A DNA stretch of 64,000 nucleotides from Scedosporium boydii (GCA_002221725.1 NJFT01000193.1:1-64000), one strand, 5' to 3'. Shown: positions 22,653-37,200, numbered from the stretch's first letter. Notes: generated from the sequence alone by a model not told the origin. Made by a program: numbers and translations.

Positions 22653-25600
22653 TTAAAGAACTTGGAACAGCGCGCGTTGGTAGCTTAGGAAAGGATAATA
22701 CGACGAATAGCAGTATAACTTACGCCCAATTTGAAAAGCAAAACAGCAGGAAGATGGCAAAATCACGCCATTTCTCTGCTGGGGATATACTCAACGAATC
22801 TAGATACTCCGCCCCGCTGGCATATGGGCAATACCCACACATTTCCGTCGCGTCTGGATTCATCAGGTAACCCTGACCAGCCTGCTCCACGAACGTGCCT
22901 GCAAATTCAAAGCATGTCTGCCCGGATGGGGGGTTAAAATAGGCCGCTTCGTTAGGGGCACAGCGAACTTCCAGGTGTGACAAGGTTGCCGCCAGGACGC
23001 CATTGATCCAGTATGTGCTGGGGTTGAGCCAGTAAAGCTGTATGGAGAGATAGCATAAAGTTAGTACCATGCATCTCCCGGAGAAAAAGGTCATCTTTAA
23101 GCATTACGGGAAAAGTGATTCCGGTCCTGAGGCAAAATCCCGAAGAGAGAGAGAGAGAGACAAGGATGTTGGAGCTTACCCAGTATTTCCAGAATACATT
23201 GAGCTGGCTGTACGGCACAACAACGCCGTTGAATAGTGACAGCACTGTAAGAAAAAAAGGCAAGACGTTGCTAATGACGGTAAAGCTGGGGGCCCAAGCA
23301 CAGATCCATTGACCCCAGCTAGACTGGAATAGGAAGAATAGTAGAGTCATGAGGAAGACGTAGCCGGCGGTAGAGGCATCATAAGGAAGGCCCGTAGGGA
23401 GATACCACAATAACCAGTACAAAATGCCCGCCAGGAGCGAACCTGGGATCTCGGACACGACTTCTGCTGTGCAAAAAGCAATCCATCCATATGTTCGGGA
23501 AGGTTTCTCTCGCGCCTCCCAGAGCGCACGGTTGAAGAAAAACTTGGGTAGCACGCTGTTGAGGACGGCGGCGGGGATTAGAAGAATAAGGAAGGAGGTG
23601 AACAAGCGGTTCTGCATGTCTGCGACAGTGTTTCCCAGCTGCCAGAATGTGAAGCCGTTGAAGATTCCGGTGAAAAAAGCGGTAAAGAGCCTGCCATAGA
23701 TATACGGCGGGTCGCGCCATTGGTGGATGAACATACGCTTGGTTAGGTAAATAATTTGCATCGAAGTAGAGGTGGCGAATTCGGCGTCGTCCTCGGGTGT
23801 CATGACTGTTATCGTAGTTGGCTGCTCGTGAACGTTTGCTGACTTGATTTGCCGAATATCTTCAGCCAGTTGTCTGTTCTCTCTCGATTCACGCCACTCC
23901 TTAATCCAGTCGACCGGTTTGCCATCCACCTTCTCGCCACCCTTCGCTACCGTCTCGAGGAGAAACTCCGCGACGTTCTTCCCTTCCGAACACTTCGTGC
24001 CCCGATCTTGAAAATATGTTGTGACAGCAGTGCCATTCTCGCCAACAGGACCAAAGTAGAACACGGTGCCGCTTGGATCCAGCGCCAGGATCATATCAAA
24101 CTGTTGGATCAAATCCGTGGAGGGCTGGTGAATTGTACACACAATGGCGTGTCCAGAGTTACAAAGTTGCCGTAGAAACTGTACGATAGAGAAGGCTGAC
24201 TGGGAATCTAACCCACTTGTTGGCTCATCGAGGAAAATGAGAGCGGGACTGGCAGCCAATTCGACGCCTATTGTGACTCGCTTTTTCTGGTCGACGCTGA
24301 GGGATCGGATTATCGCATCTTGTATGTCCCGGAGCCCAAGGACGTTCAGGATTTTGTCCACGTATTCTTGTTTTTTGCGGGGGTGAATTGTGCGGCTCTG
24401 ACGTAGAAGTGCCGAGAATTCTAATGCCTCTCGAATGGTCGCTGTCTCCTCATGCAAATCCATCTGCTCAACGTATCCAGTAGTGCGTTGGAAGTCCCGC
24501 CCCAAAGGTCTGCCATTGAGCAGCATCTCGCCACTGACCGTACCACTTGTTTTGCGTTGGGAAAGAACATTGAGAAGAGTCGTCTTTCCAGCGCCGCTCG
24601 CACCCATGAGGGCAACCATAACGCCAGGTTTAGCATAACCGCTGACTCGATTGAGGATGACCTTGGCACCCTGAGCGGTAGAGACGCTATAGTTGATGTT
24701 CTCCCACGTGAATATCTTGGCATCTCCTGGCACTCTACCAAAATCTTCACCTTCCCCTGTCCCTTGTTCTGCTCGATCCAGCTGTGATTCCAACATCATC
24801 CCCCCTGCCAAACCGCCACCAACTGATCCATGCTTTTCCTCATCGGGACTCCTTGCAAAATCGAGAATGTGCTTCTTGACCGGCTTGGTTGGCTTGAAGA
24901 TGAGACCTCCCGCGACTGATTTAGTAAAAGAAAGCAATTCGGTGGCAACGACAGTGATGATGAGATAGAGGATGGAAAATGCAATGACGACGCCGAGATT
25001 TCTCCAGAGATTTGCGCGGCTGTAATCGTACTTCGCGCCAAGATAGTCATCCCCTGATAAATCGGCAAGGCCGGGCCTTCCGCCCGCAATAGCACAGCCC
25101 TGATTTGCTAATTGGATATCGTTTCCTTGGGGCACTAGCTGAGAAGGCGCACATTCCATTCTTCGCCCGTAGAATTCGTTGCTAAGAACAGCCTCGAAGG
25201 CGTAGCTGAGCTGGTCAAATAGAATGGCATTAGCTCCAATGGGTGTGAATAAGTAAACAAAAAGGAAGTGAAGGGAAGTGAGTGGTGGCCATTACCGGAT
25301 TAATATAGACTATCCAACCGAACCAAATTTTCTGAGAAACAAGAATGGGTTTTGAAATTATATAACCGGCGTATATGAGTAGAACATTGAGAACTGTTCC
25401 GCAATATCGGACGGCATCATCAATGGTCAGCGACAAGGCCGCCATCATGCGATATAGAGCCGTAAAACAGATGGTTGTAGTGTAGCTGAAGAGCAAGTAG
25501 ATGAAGAATTTGCTCGGTTGGGGGTCTAGCCCAGTCATGAAGTAGGCGATTAGGCCGAGGATGAGGACTTGAGGAACAAGAAAGGGAAAGTCAACCAGCA

Positions 25601-27206
25601 CTCGAGCAAGAGTGACCGCACTAGGCCTGTAGAATCCGTATTGTTTATGGCGGGCGATAACGGTGCGTCCCGAGACGGCTTTAATCAATTCTGAGAGCTG
25701 GAGCCAGCCGAGGAAAACAATGGCAAAAAAAGCAACGCCGCTCCGTGGGAAGACACCGGCGGTCGATGATGGGGTGTTGTAGAGCATAGAACTGAAGATG
25801 AATCCGTTGGTGATGACGGTAAAGTACTTTGTGCACAGCTCATTTTTGTCGCCCCAGACAAGCCACAATTCACGTCGAGCACAGGCGAGAACCTGTTTGT
25901 AGAAGCCTGCAGGTGAGGTGGAGTGTACAGGATTCGCTGAGAGAGAACCTTGTGACGAGAGTGGCGATGCGTCGGATAGGACATCTATTTCTCCCCTGGG
26001 GTCGTATTCTTGTTGAAAATTGTCTACGTCGGCGAGGACGTTCTTGTATGCCGGGCTGTGGCGGAAGATTCGCTCGAGCTCCTCGGGGGATTTAGGGCAC
26101 ACACTCTCGTATCCCTGGCGGAACCTGCGAGCGCTGGGGTTGCAGATCGAAGTAAGAAAGTCGGCAGTGGTCTGGGTCGGTGAGGCGTAATACCCAAGGT
26201 CCTCGAAATATTGCTTTGCCTCACTGGCAGGACCTTGGTACAGCATCCGACCCTCATTGATCACAAGGACCTTATCCATGAGTTCGTAGATACTCTCGCC
26301 AGTCTGATACAACGTTGTGATGGTGGTTCGCCCAGATATGTCTGTCATCTTGCGTAGCGACTTCGCATATTCGAGCGCTGTAGAAGCGTCAAGACCCCTC
26401 GTCGAATTATCCCAGCAAGTTACCGCACTTTGCGTTGTCAGTGTCTCCGCGATGCTGACTCGTTTTCGCTCTCCCCCGGACGCACCATGGATGTGCGCAT
26501 TTCCAACGAGCACATTTCTGGCATTTTCGATGGCGCACAGGTTAAGAAGTGATGTAATTATGTGCTCCAAATATCCTCCCTCTAGGTGCTTCCCCATCTT
26601 GGTGAGAAAGGGGAATTTAAGCGTCTGCCTAACGGTTAGGGTGGGCATGTGCTGGTCTTCTTCACCGTTATAGACCACCTCCCCTCGACGATGGTTCTTC
26701 TGCAGGTCCTTGAGAGAGTGGCCCCCGTATGACACTTCGCCTTCGACAGCGGCATATGAGTCCCTATTATTGGCAAGAACCTTTAAAAGTGTGCTGCAAC
26801 CGCTGCCTGGTCGTCCCAGTACGAGCATCATCTCCCCGGGTCGTACAACGCCGGTAAAGTCCCTAATAAGCGTTCTCAACTCGGGCTGGCAGCCAAAGCG
26901 GAAGACAGGGACTCTTTCGCAAATGAAATGGTAGAAGTCTGGGCCGAAACTACCGAGGATGGCACGTGGTAATGTTTGGACGAAGTTTGCACCGACATTG
27001 ACGCCCTTGACCGTGAGGTCTTTGAAGACCACCCCAGTCTTCCGAATGGGTTGCTCAAGGTAACCGTCACGTATAAGACGTTCAAAATGCGAGGAGGCTC
27101 CATTTCCAATAATTGGCTCGTGGGTCGTCACTTCACTATCGCCCTGACCTTCGACCGATTCGGCCTGGTAATTCTTTTCACTCTTTTCTCCGGCCCGGTC
27201 AAGCAT
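22653..27206 (-). CDS. PDR-type (ABCG) full-size ABC transporter
   Basis: Plasma-membrane drug or metabolite exporter with the reverse (NBD-TMD)x2 layout. Exons 27206-25296, 25210-23180, 23037-22724 and 22683-22653 give 1428 residues, a normal PDR length. NBD1 shows the degenerate fungal Walker A GRPGSGCST (Cys in place of the catalytic Lys), the signature SGGERKRVS and Walker B CWDNSTRGLD. NBD2 has a true Walker A GASGAGKTT, a degenerate signature LSVDQKKR and Walker B IFLDEPTSGLD. Asymmetric ATP sites are typical of the family. Each NBD is followed by a block of about six membrane segments. The last tiny exon is the least certain part; without it the protein ends at 22720. Being next to a cluster regulator and the PKS, it probably exports the product or gives self-protection. 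Confidence 0.95.
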
Positions 27207-28956
27207 CTTGGTTACTGGAGGGGTCTTAATGGGCTAGACAGTATTGCGTCGTAAGGGTTCGGGACTCTGCGATATCGGACGCGATTGCGTGTTGGACATC
27301 AAGGCAGTGGAAAGCTCTCTCTGCGAGTCTTTACCGCCTTGTATGATACGGTGGTGCTGGTTGACTCGGTCCACTGCGCTTGTGCCCATGTGTCGAGGCT
27401 GGGGCGAGGGTCGTGACCTCGTATTTGAGGATGGCGGAGGGACGTATTTTCTCCGTGCCTGCTTCTGCCCAAAAGCTGAAAGCTATAGCTACTGCGTTCA
27501 TAAATCTAGCGTAGCTGCTTAAGTCCGATCTGTCCACCGATACGGCCTAGAGCTAGAGTAGGCGGAGTCATTCCGAAAATGGGATGAGAAGGGAAAAAAA
27601 TGTTCCCGGCTTTGTCAGGCCTGCCCACTCCTGTAGCACAAGAGACCGGACCAACGGTCGAAAATAGAAAACAAAAGCAATAATAATATTGATGTGTGTC
27701 TCGGAGCGATTGCTGAACTGACGAAATGATCGCCTCTACCACCTATCTTTAGTGGCCAGGCTGTCATCCGGGCCGATGCAGGGCTAGACAAGACGAACTT
27801 GCATTCCAGGATCATGGAGGGTAGTACAGCAAGCTGCTTCGCTGACAAGAGGCAGCATTGCGAGACGGCATTGCGATGACATTTCAAGGAGCCACGTAAA
27901 GAAGACATCGCGTCAGCTCCGGGACCCACAAATAAAAAAAATAAAAAAAACACAACCGGACAAAGGTTCCCACTTGTTATGTCCGACCCCTCGCATCTCC
28001 AAGCTTATTCCACCGGGTCACCAGCCGCAGGGCGTACTCTCCAGTAGTCCGCAGAATTAACCACTGGAGTGATCTGCAGGCCGCGTGGTAGGGCGAGCAC
28101 ACTGGTTGCTTAGCAAGATACCTCCGACAAATCCTATAGGTCAATGTACGTATGTGATGCTACTTCGCCCTCCGCATCAGGGGAAATTATCTCATCTTCA
28201 GCCACGGCGATTGGTGGAACGGGCCAGTAACGTGCCGTCTTGCTACCTGGAAGAGCTGGAGTATTCTAGCTTTGGAGGTGCAAAGAGTCCTACAAGTTTT
28301 CGAGAGAACGGGTCCCGGAACAATAAACCGGCCGACAAGCATGTAATAGCTGCGGATGGATATATTAACAGTTTACAAACGGGCATCTCAGAATTGGCCT
28401 ACAGATTACAATAGAGGTGGGATGGACCCGCCCCCCGCAGATACGCAGGGAATACGGCGGACCGCGGACCAAACCCAGCTATAAATATCCTAGGCTGATT
28501 CCTGAGCGGCTCCACATGCTGAATGCAGGTGAATGCAATTGCACGCCTAGCTACGAGAAGACCCATCTTCTCCAGCATTCCTCAACTGGCTACTCACCGT
28601 CTGCGATTGGCTTTCTATAGAATAATGATAATGCACGGCTTACGCTAACTCGGCCAAAGAAAAAGAAAAGAGGGCCGAGGCAGCTGAAGACGCCAGGCAG
28701 CCCCAGGTATGTAGGTTTAAGTAGCACCTATCTTAGACCAGCGGAATTATTCATCCATCCCTACGTTCCGCCCCCCATGTATGTTTGCTTCCCAGATGGC
28801 TCATTTCTTCAGACTAAAACGCCCTCCCCGGTCCAGCACCACCCCCATCCCTCTCACTAACTCCAGGCAATCCATCAATTCCCCTTCCACCTTCTCCCTT
28901 CTCATACCACCTAGGAATTCCTAACCGTGGTGTAGCATAGTGGGCGAGTTGCAAAT
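27207..28956. promoter_or_regulatory. Divergent promoter region of the transporter and regulator genes
   Basis: 1.75 kb between the start codons of the minus-strand transporter and plus-strand transcription factor, with no supported gene. A TATA-like CTATAAATATCC occurs at about 28479-28490. CCGG-containing sites (near 27955 and 28010) could be contacted by a Zn2Cys6 factor, but they are too short to be convincing alone. Confidence 0.5.
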
Positions 28957-30586
28957 ATGTACACGACCGTGAAACGGGCAGCTTGTGACAGATGTCACCG
29001 GTTGAAGATGCGTTGTATAGTTAAGACTGGCAGCGGACAACATGGCCAAGACTTGTGTAGTCGTTGCCTTGTTGCTGGGACCCCTTGCCACTTCAGTGTC
29101 CCTCGTAAACCTGGGCGCCCGGCCACAAAATCTTGCAGCGCAACCAACCCACTTCTATCAAGGAAAGCGACCAGCCCAGAAATAACGACAACAGCCGAGA
29201 GTGACTCCCACGCGGGTGAAGACGCTACCCGGGTGGTAGACAAATCTGTTGCAGACGAGTCATTTGCAATGAGGATCGAGGACTTCGCGGCCGGGATGGG
29301 CCTTGATGAGACGACATGGCCCTTGTTAACCTGGTCCGACGAGTTTCTTCATAAATCTGGTACCCCGTCATCGACTGAAGCAGGATACCACCTTGACTTT
29401 CTGGCCGCCGAGTATCATCACTATGGTCAATTTGCACCTGTATCGTTAGGAAGCCTCCCGGAAACACCGCTTTCTCCGTCGGGACACGTTCTGGAAAGTG
29501 CTCGGCATGCCAATGACCCCGGAGTAGCACCCCTGGCTTCTCAGTCCCTTCCTTTTACGTCCATACACTTGCCCAGGTCAGGTAGATCCATGGCATCTAG
29601 CAGCGCCCAGCACTACTTGCAGCGACTCTCTGAGTTCAACACACAACTTTCGCGAGCCGCCGTGGACATGAGTGCCGCGGACAGCCCGACCCAGATTGAG
29701 CAGGCAGCTGCTCCCGTTCTGAAGAATTCGGCTATTTTCTTGGATCTCATTAAGTGCCTCCCGGGACTCTGCAATATGACACGTATGGAATCGACCCAAG
29801 AAGCTACTCGCGGGCTACATTTCTCAAATCAATCTGCGAAACAAATTGCGACATCTGGTGAGGAAGACGAGGGCAGCGAAGGTAATGGCGTGGACGGAAC
29901 TATCCCTGGAAGCTCTCAGCTGTGCTACTTTGTGCCAGACATGGCAACTGTCCTGCAGCTGGTCGTTTTCTCAATGCGCCTGACGGAGCTCCACCACGAC
30001 TTATACCTAGCGATCTATAGGTATTTACAGCAGCAACAGCACTCACCGCATTCGAATAACGCGACACCATCTACTAGCCCCAGACGCATGACAGAGCCTT
30101 CCTTACGGCTGCCCGTCTCCCTATCCATTGCTGGTTTTTCTCTGACACCAAATCCGCGGTTTCAGCTGCATCTTCTTCTACAATCAGCAGTCCACTATTT
30201 AGGAAGCAGTAAGCCCGCTCTACTTTACCTCCTTCGTTTGACACGCGCGCATATTCTCTTTAAGTCTCTATGCAAGCCGCATCACACGCATTCGGAGCAA
30301 GCTGTACTGCTTAGGGATCGTCGCCCCGCCTTTCCCGCCTCTCTGAATCGTTCCTTGTTGATAGGCAAGCTAACACAGATATGCCACAGTCCATGAGGCG
30401 CTAAGCGGCCTCAAGGCACTCCGCGTCGATATGCCTGGGTCCGTGCAACTGCCTCCGTATAACCCCGGAGGTGTAGTATTGCTCATGCGCATGCTGATGA
30501 TGCAGGACTGGCAGGGGCGTATTAGCATTATCCGGGAGATTTTACAAAAGCTGAATGATGACTTTGGTATGGCTGCACAGATATAG
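28957..30586 (+). CDS. AflR-like Zn2Cys6 cluster transcription factor
   Basis: Nuclear DNA-binding regulator, probably pathway-specific. Two exons, 28957-30319 and 30390-30586, give 519 residues. The intron ends TATGCCACAG after a CTAAC branch site; its GTCGCC donor is weak, so this junction is tentative. Residues 10-44 form the binuclear cluster CX2CX6CX13CX2CX6C (CDRCHRLKMRC...CSRCLVAGTPC), followed by a basic RKPGRP stretch resembling an AT-hook. The C-terminal half fits the AflR-type regulatory domain found in aflatoxin and other polyketide cluster activators, including a terminal helix-rich segment ending DDFGMAAQI. The gene lies between the transporter and the PKS and converges on the PKS. 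Members usually activate the cluster they sit in. Confidence 0.9.
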
Positions 30587-31202
30587 AGGACTAAATAGAC
30601 ATTTTAGAAGGATAGATTGTCTTGACATTAAACGATAAAATGGAAATCGGCATGTTACTACGTAACTTTTCTTTTCTTTCTACACTACCAACACCGAGAG
30701 TCTTTCTTACTCCACCTCTAAGTGTTTCATTTCCATTTTCCATTTTCACGTTCTATTTTCTTCTTCTCTCTTTTCTTTTGAAATTTATTTTTTGATCACT
30801 TACCGCTCTAAACATCTAAGGGCTAAAAACGTAGTGCGGGAATGTCAGGAAAAGAAAGGAGAAAAAGAGAAAAACAAAAAAATAGTCCAGTCTCATTTAG
30901 GAAGGAAATTTCATTAATTACAGTACATCTCGGGCACATCGCTGATGACAATGGAGACACCCCTGCCTCGAGGTCGTGACCCTGGTCTCAGAAAGTCTTG
31001 GGGCGAAAGCGTGCATGAAGATGACAAGGGTCAAGGGGCTTGATGCCACACCCGCACCTAGGCAAACTTACAACACCTTGTATCATACTAATACTAATCA
31101 GGAAATGTGCCAAGCCCAACGCAAAGAAGTTTAAATCGACGACATCAGAGGAAAAGAGGAAAAGGGAATAGGCGAATTGCATCATCATCCCAATCCTAGC
31201 GC
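30587..31202. other. Convergent 3' region between regulator and PKS
   Basis: The 616 bp hold the 3' ends of both genes, with pyrimidine-rich tracts at 30665-30790. No gene is seen. Confidence 0.55.
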
Positions 31203-34200
31203 TTACAATCTCACCCCTTGGACAGCCTCAATCAAAAACCTATACCCCGGCGCCACCCGCTCCTCCCACTCCGTTGTCCCGGGTCGTACTGATAGGTCCA
31301 ACAAATGTACCGCACCAGGCACGGCAAGGAATCCCCGGCGGATTCCGTGGGTTTCCAATTCAGCCGCAAAGCGCTCGGCTCCAGCAAACGGAGCCACTTC
31401 GTCTGCCGTACCGTGGATAATAAATGTTGGGCAGCGGTACTGCCCAGATCGTGCACGTTCAAGGGGGCTGATGGATGCGATGCGCTCCGATGACGGCCGT
31501 GAGAGCCATTTTTGGAGGAAGTCATCGTTGATTTCTTCGCCGGATCGCCGGGGCAAACCGTTAAGCAGGACAGGGAGCCCGATAGCTTCCTTGAATAGGG
31601 ATAGAACTAACTCGGAGCGTGGGTCGCCGGGCCGAACCCAGCCGAGGTCCGTGGTGTCACCTTTGGCGGAGTTATCGTAGTGTGTGATCTGGTACGTCTT
31701 AAGCTCAGTAACTTCGGACTTACCAGCGAATAGAGAAAGATGTTTTCGGTTTTATTTGCCACGGGGTGGAACATTGGCAGCCAGGGAGACACAAAGTTGC
31801 TTACCGGCGTAATTGGAAGGGCAGATATAATCCGTTGAAGGCTCATTGTCCTTCCTGGAAGTATTGACAGACGAGCTGCATCAAGCTCTGACAGGAATGC
31901 CTCCCATTTAGCAAGGAATGATCCATAGAATATAAGGGACTCATATTCTTACCTTCCCCGGCAAAATCATAAGGGGCGTAAAAGCTGAGAACAGCGGCAG
32001 GAGGCAGTAACCCGGCCTCTTCTGCTGTCCAGCCTAGTGACATAGCAAGATGGCCGCCAGTGGACCAACCTACAACCACTATTTTGCCTGCATCTACAAC
32101 GTAACCACGCTGGGACGCTATCGATGGAAGCCTGGTCCGAACCCACCGGTAGGCGTCAAGTACATCGGTTATTGGGCCGTCTATGAGATTCACTTCGGGA
32201 CAGAGTCGGTAGTCGAGGCTGACAGGGAGAAAGCCGTTCGCCAAGAGGTGATCCGTCTGTCTGGGACGGATTGCCCTCCTGGAAAGTGTCATGTGGCCTC
32301 CGCCGTGGATCATGAGTGCTGCGTAGGAAAAAAAGAAGGAAAAACAAGACGGAAATGTCAGGAGCGAGGCTTAGATAATAGTTAGAGGATTAGGGTTTTT
32401 TTCTAAAGCGTACCGATTGGCATTGATGACCGTGGCGTCGCCGTTGGAAAATAGACGTCGGCATGGACCTCAACGCCACTTTCCTCTTTATAGACCATTG
32501 TCTCTAGACGGAACGTGGCATGTTCTTTTTCCTGGTTGGTAAAAGTGTTCACTTCAGGAGATGGAAGGGGCACATCCCATGGCTTGTTGCAAGCTACAAG
32601 AAGCTGTTGGCTGACGGATTCTCGGGTTGGCCCCCGTGAGAAGCTAGCTGAGGCGAAACCTGCTGTTGCAAAGGTAGACATCCATTTCTCGGGAGGTTGA
32701 AGGGGGTATGCGGTACCGCCCTCGGCAAGCCACCAGCCGTCCAGCAAACCAAATGCGATGTCGTACCAGTCGATGAGCTGCGTTACCTCGGACAGGATGA
32801 CAACTCCTCCGGGGAGAAGCGCCTGACGGAGCCGACGGCACGATGCTGTACGGTCTGAGGTCGCGTGAACACAATTAGTGCCGATGACGATATCAAACTT
32901 CCCAAGAAGATTCTCCGGAACCTCCTTCTCGAGGTTAAATGTCGTGTATTCGATCCACGTATGCTGTTTCAGCACACCCTTGGCCTTGGCTACTAGGCTT
33001 GGCGAGATGTCGGTGAATGTGTAGCGTGCCGAAACTCCCGCTGCCGCGAGGGCTCCCACCAGCCGTTTCGTTGTCCCTCCGGTGCCCGCCCCGACTTCGA
33101 GGATCTGTACTGGGCGGGTATTCTTAGCATGGCGAAGAAGGGACGTGAGGAAGACCACAAGCTGATCAGTCAATGTTGATATCATGGGTGACGAATTGTA
33201 ATAATTCTCCATGATTTTCATAGACTTAGGGCCACCAAACATGAGTGAAACGACGTCGAGCTTCCCGCTTAGACAGTCAGCGAGCTTCGGACCTGTGAGA
33301 CCGATCAATGCCGCCTCGTCCTTATAATCTGGGAATCGTGTTTCGAAAGTTTCTTGTAATTGTGCAGAGGGTGTTTCGCTAACTGAACGACTTCCACGCC
33401 TCATCACGCCTGCAGCGTCAATCGTGACAAATCCATGATTCTGCAGAATCTCCCAGAGTCGCAGAACGACCTTGTCATGTTTTGGTCGCAAGTGGGGGAG
33501 CTGTGGAACAACATCGCCGGAAGAGGCTGACGACAGATCGACACCGAGGGCGGCGAAGGCCTCGACGAGATATGACAGCATAAGCTCATTTTGCAAAGGT
33601 GCCACGTCGGACCAGTAACGAAGGAAGCCGTTTCTGGAGGCGGAGTTGTCAAAGTGTGCGTCCGACTCCGCCAGAACATCGAAGGGGTTCTCTTGGAGGA
33701 TTGTATTTTCATCACAATCTTTATTGGTATTTGGGGCCGGAATTCCCCCAGGATAATGAAGGGCCTCCGCCTGGTCCAAATCGGAACCGGATCGGGAGAT
33801 ATTTAGCTGTTGCATCAGTCCTTGTATCGTGTCCTCTACCAAAAGGTCGTCTAATCGCGCAGAGAAATTATCCTCGAGCTCCTGTTTCAAATCGATAGAT
33901 GACAGTGAGTCGACTCCCAAGTCAACTAGCTGGATCTCAGGCTTGATGTCTGTAGCCTCTACTCCGGTTACCGCAATAAGTATTTGCATAAATTTCTGGT
34001 ACCGTTTGTCGGAGTTGAGTCCTCCTCTGCTTAGGCTGGAGAAAGATGGATTCCCAGAAGCCTCGATCATGGGGACAAGAAAACTCGCTTCTGTTGGGGT
34101 GACACGGGGAAGAGGCGGTGAAATTTTCGCGCTAAGATGTCGGTATAGTTCCCGCATAGTGCAATCTCCAACATCCTCGCCGTCAATGTCGATGCTAAAC

Positions 34201-37200
34201 TTAGACGACAGCTCACCCACAAGCTCGACCGACGCCAATGAATCCACACCCATCTCGGCTAAAGTCCTGTCATGCGGCAAATCAAACACGGGGATGCCCG
34301 TGTACTCTGCTATCATGTTTCCGAGGGCTAAAAATGACTCCCCAGTCTCGCCTTCCGGAGGAGCAGTGACGCTTGTTCCTGGAGTAATGCTGCCTGTGGT
34401 TTCCGCAGTCATGCTTGAGCTTGAGGAGCTAGGGGTGGGGGTGGCCTGCGTGGGACGCCGTGTCGAGGAAACACTATTTTTAGCCAGGTCCAGGGTCTTC
34501 TCGAGCTTCAGGATAGGAAGCTTTGCGAAGCGACATCCGCTGAAGATAGCTACTAGGTCACCCTTGGTGGTACATACAAACACATCGCCGATGGGTTGCT
34601 GATCTGGCCCGTAGCCAAATCTAGCATAGACACGCCAGCATTCCGATGGATCATGCATCTGCAACTTCGGCGACATGATGACACGGTCCTGGCCAACCAT
34701 AACGACTACTTCATCGACTGCAACGGAATCGTCGCTGTTCATGAGGAGACCGACAACCTGGATATATGCATCGACCGCAACTGTATCGCCAATCTTCCAC
34801 ACTGACGTCTCGTCGCGGCTTGGCTGGCCATTGGGCAGCTTAACTGAAGCAACAGCCTCTTTCTCGCTCAGCGTAATGGATTGGATGGCTTTGAAAAAAG
34901 GGGCGTAGTCAACGACGCGGCTAAAGAGGCTATATGCACGTTTTGACATCAACCTCTCGGCGTCACTGTCGAGCCTCTCAATCCGTTCTATAGGCCCGGA
35001 TACTAGGCGTTGGAAGGCGTCGAGGGACGGGTTCAAAGTCACGCCGATCACGCCGATCGCATGTGTCGTCGGCCTTCGACCCTCCAATGTACGGATGGTA
35101 AACTTCCACGAATTTCCACCGGTTTGAGGTTCCAGTTGCAACACCACCTCGTTGCCAGTTCCGAGGCTAAGCGGTGCGCTTATGGAGAGGTTCTCAAAGA
35201 AGAGGCTAGCGCCTCTGCTAAACGGGTCGTCTTCCGACCCATCCAGCAGAAGTTGAAGCGCCATAATAACGCATTCCATATACATCGATGCGGGACATAG
35301 AGGCCTATGCCGCACGGTATGGCCGCCGACAACTTTCTTGAAGCGCTCACTCTGAGTATTGATCAAAAATTCGATCATCATACCTACAGCGCTGCTTGAT
35401 TCGTTGAACCTTTTGATAACCAATTTCGGCGGCGTGGGAGGCGACTGGACAATGCCCTCTCCCAACATAGAAACCGGCTGATTTTCCGACATTGTCTTCC
35501 GAATTTCCATGACACGATCGAGGTTAGGTAGCCAATGCCGTGTCAGCTCGAATTGATATGGTGGCAACCAGATGGGCTTGCATTGGTATCCAGCCTTAGC
35601 GTGGGGTACCAAGCACCAGTGGCTCGCGGAGAGGCCGATTCTCCAGAGACGGGCCGTGACTTTAGCGATGACGTCCGCAGGCTTAATGCTACCCTGAGTC
35701 TTCACGGCAAGGAAGTCATGAGCCTCAGGCTGGCGTGTGGCTTTGCTGGCCATGGAGACGACAGGAGTGTCCACCCCGGCCTCAAGCCAGACGATGTCAG
35801 TACCTCCTAGACGGCCCTCAACCCGGTGAATGGCTTCAGAGAAGAAGACTGAGTTTCGAGCATGGCTGGAAGGTTTGTACTCCTTGAAGGTTTCGATTGG
35901 CTGTGGAGCGCTGACTTCAAGCGGTATTTTAGGCTCACGCCATTCCAGGGACTGAGCCAGAGCGGCAAGATCATTGAGAATAGGATCCATCAGAGCCGAG
36001 TGGAACGCATGAGTGGTGGCAAGACGCCGAACCCTAACCTTCTGAAATCTCGGTTCTGCACCCAACAGAGCCTCGACAGAATCGATGGCGAAAGTTGACC
36101 CCGCAACAACCAACGCATTGGGCGCATTATAACACGCGACCTCAAGCTCAGCGGACGGTTGACGTTGACGCAAGAGTGAGGCTAATGTCTCATACTCCTG
36201 GACAGAACATGAGCTCAAAGCCAGCATGGCGCCTTTCTCGGGCATCACTTTGGCGTCGATAAGCCTTGCTCGCCCCGCAACAAGCCTCAACGCATCTGTC
36301 AGGGAGAGTACACCGGAGACAGCGAGCGCTGTCAGTTCACCAAGACTATGGCCGACGATGGCGCTTGGGCTCAGCCCCGCGTCCAGCCAGCACTGCGCGG
36401 ACGCATACTGCATAGCAAATATGCTGCATTGCAACGTTACCACGTCATTCAGGGGCTGTTTTTTAAATATAGCCGGGATGATTGAAGGGTAGCCGAGGGC
36501 CTTGAGCCCAGTATCGACAGCGTCGATTTGAAATCGGAAGATGGGGATGCTGTCGTAGAAGGAACGATCTAGGCCCACTTTGTTGTCGTACTGTCCACTA
36601 AATAGGAACACGATAGGCTTGGAATCGGTCTGAGGCGATGTGAAAGCGGTCGATAAGCTAAGGGTGTCTAGCAGGGTAGCCGCATCCCGGATGCTCCTCG
36701 CTTCGATGCTGGCGCAATATTTTAGACGTCGTCTTCTTTCGTTTAGAGTAAAGGCGACATCAACCAAATCCATTTCAGTCTGCCCATGCTTACGCAGGTA
36801 GGTGCCCAAGGCTCGGGAGTTTGCTAGTAGGCCTTTTTCAGACGAGGCGCTTAGTATGAGTGGAACGGCCGGACTCTCCTGGCCCCACTTTGGCGCCGTC
36901 TCTGTGACCACTGGCCGCAAAGGTGATGGCAGCTCACAGCAAAGTAAAGCGCAATTCGATCCGGCTGCACCATAGCTGTTGACTAGCGCCGCCCGGAACG
37001 GAATGTTCCAGGGGCGTAGATTTCGGGAGATAGCGAGGCCATCGGGTTCCAGGGCGGGGATCTTGGGGTTGAGCTGTTTATGGTTCGCCTGAGGAGGTAT
37101 CTGACCATACTTGATCATGGCTAGGACTTTGAGCAGACCTGCAACTCCAGCGGCAGTCTCGCAGTGGCCTATGTTACCCTTTATGGAGCCGACGTAAAGG

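Noticed and set aside
22653..22720. Ending the ABC transporter at the stop just after the GTAAGT site (22720)
   Set aside because: A strong donor and a phase-compatible acceptor give a tiny final exon; kept as preferred but noted as uncertain.
33829..34602. 257-codon serine-rich plus-strand frame within the PKS
   Set aside because: Antisense of the ACP/linker region; serine richness reflects the opposite-strand codons.
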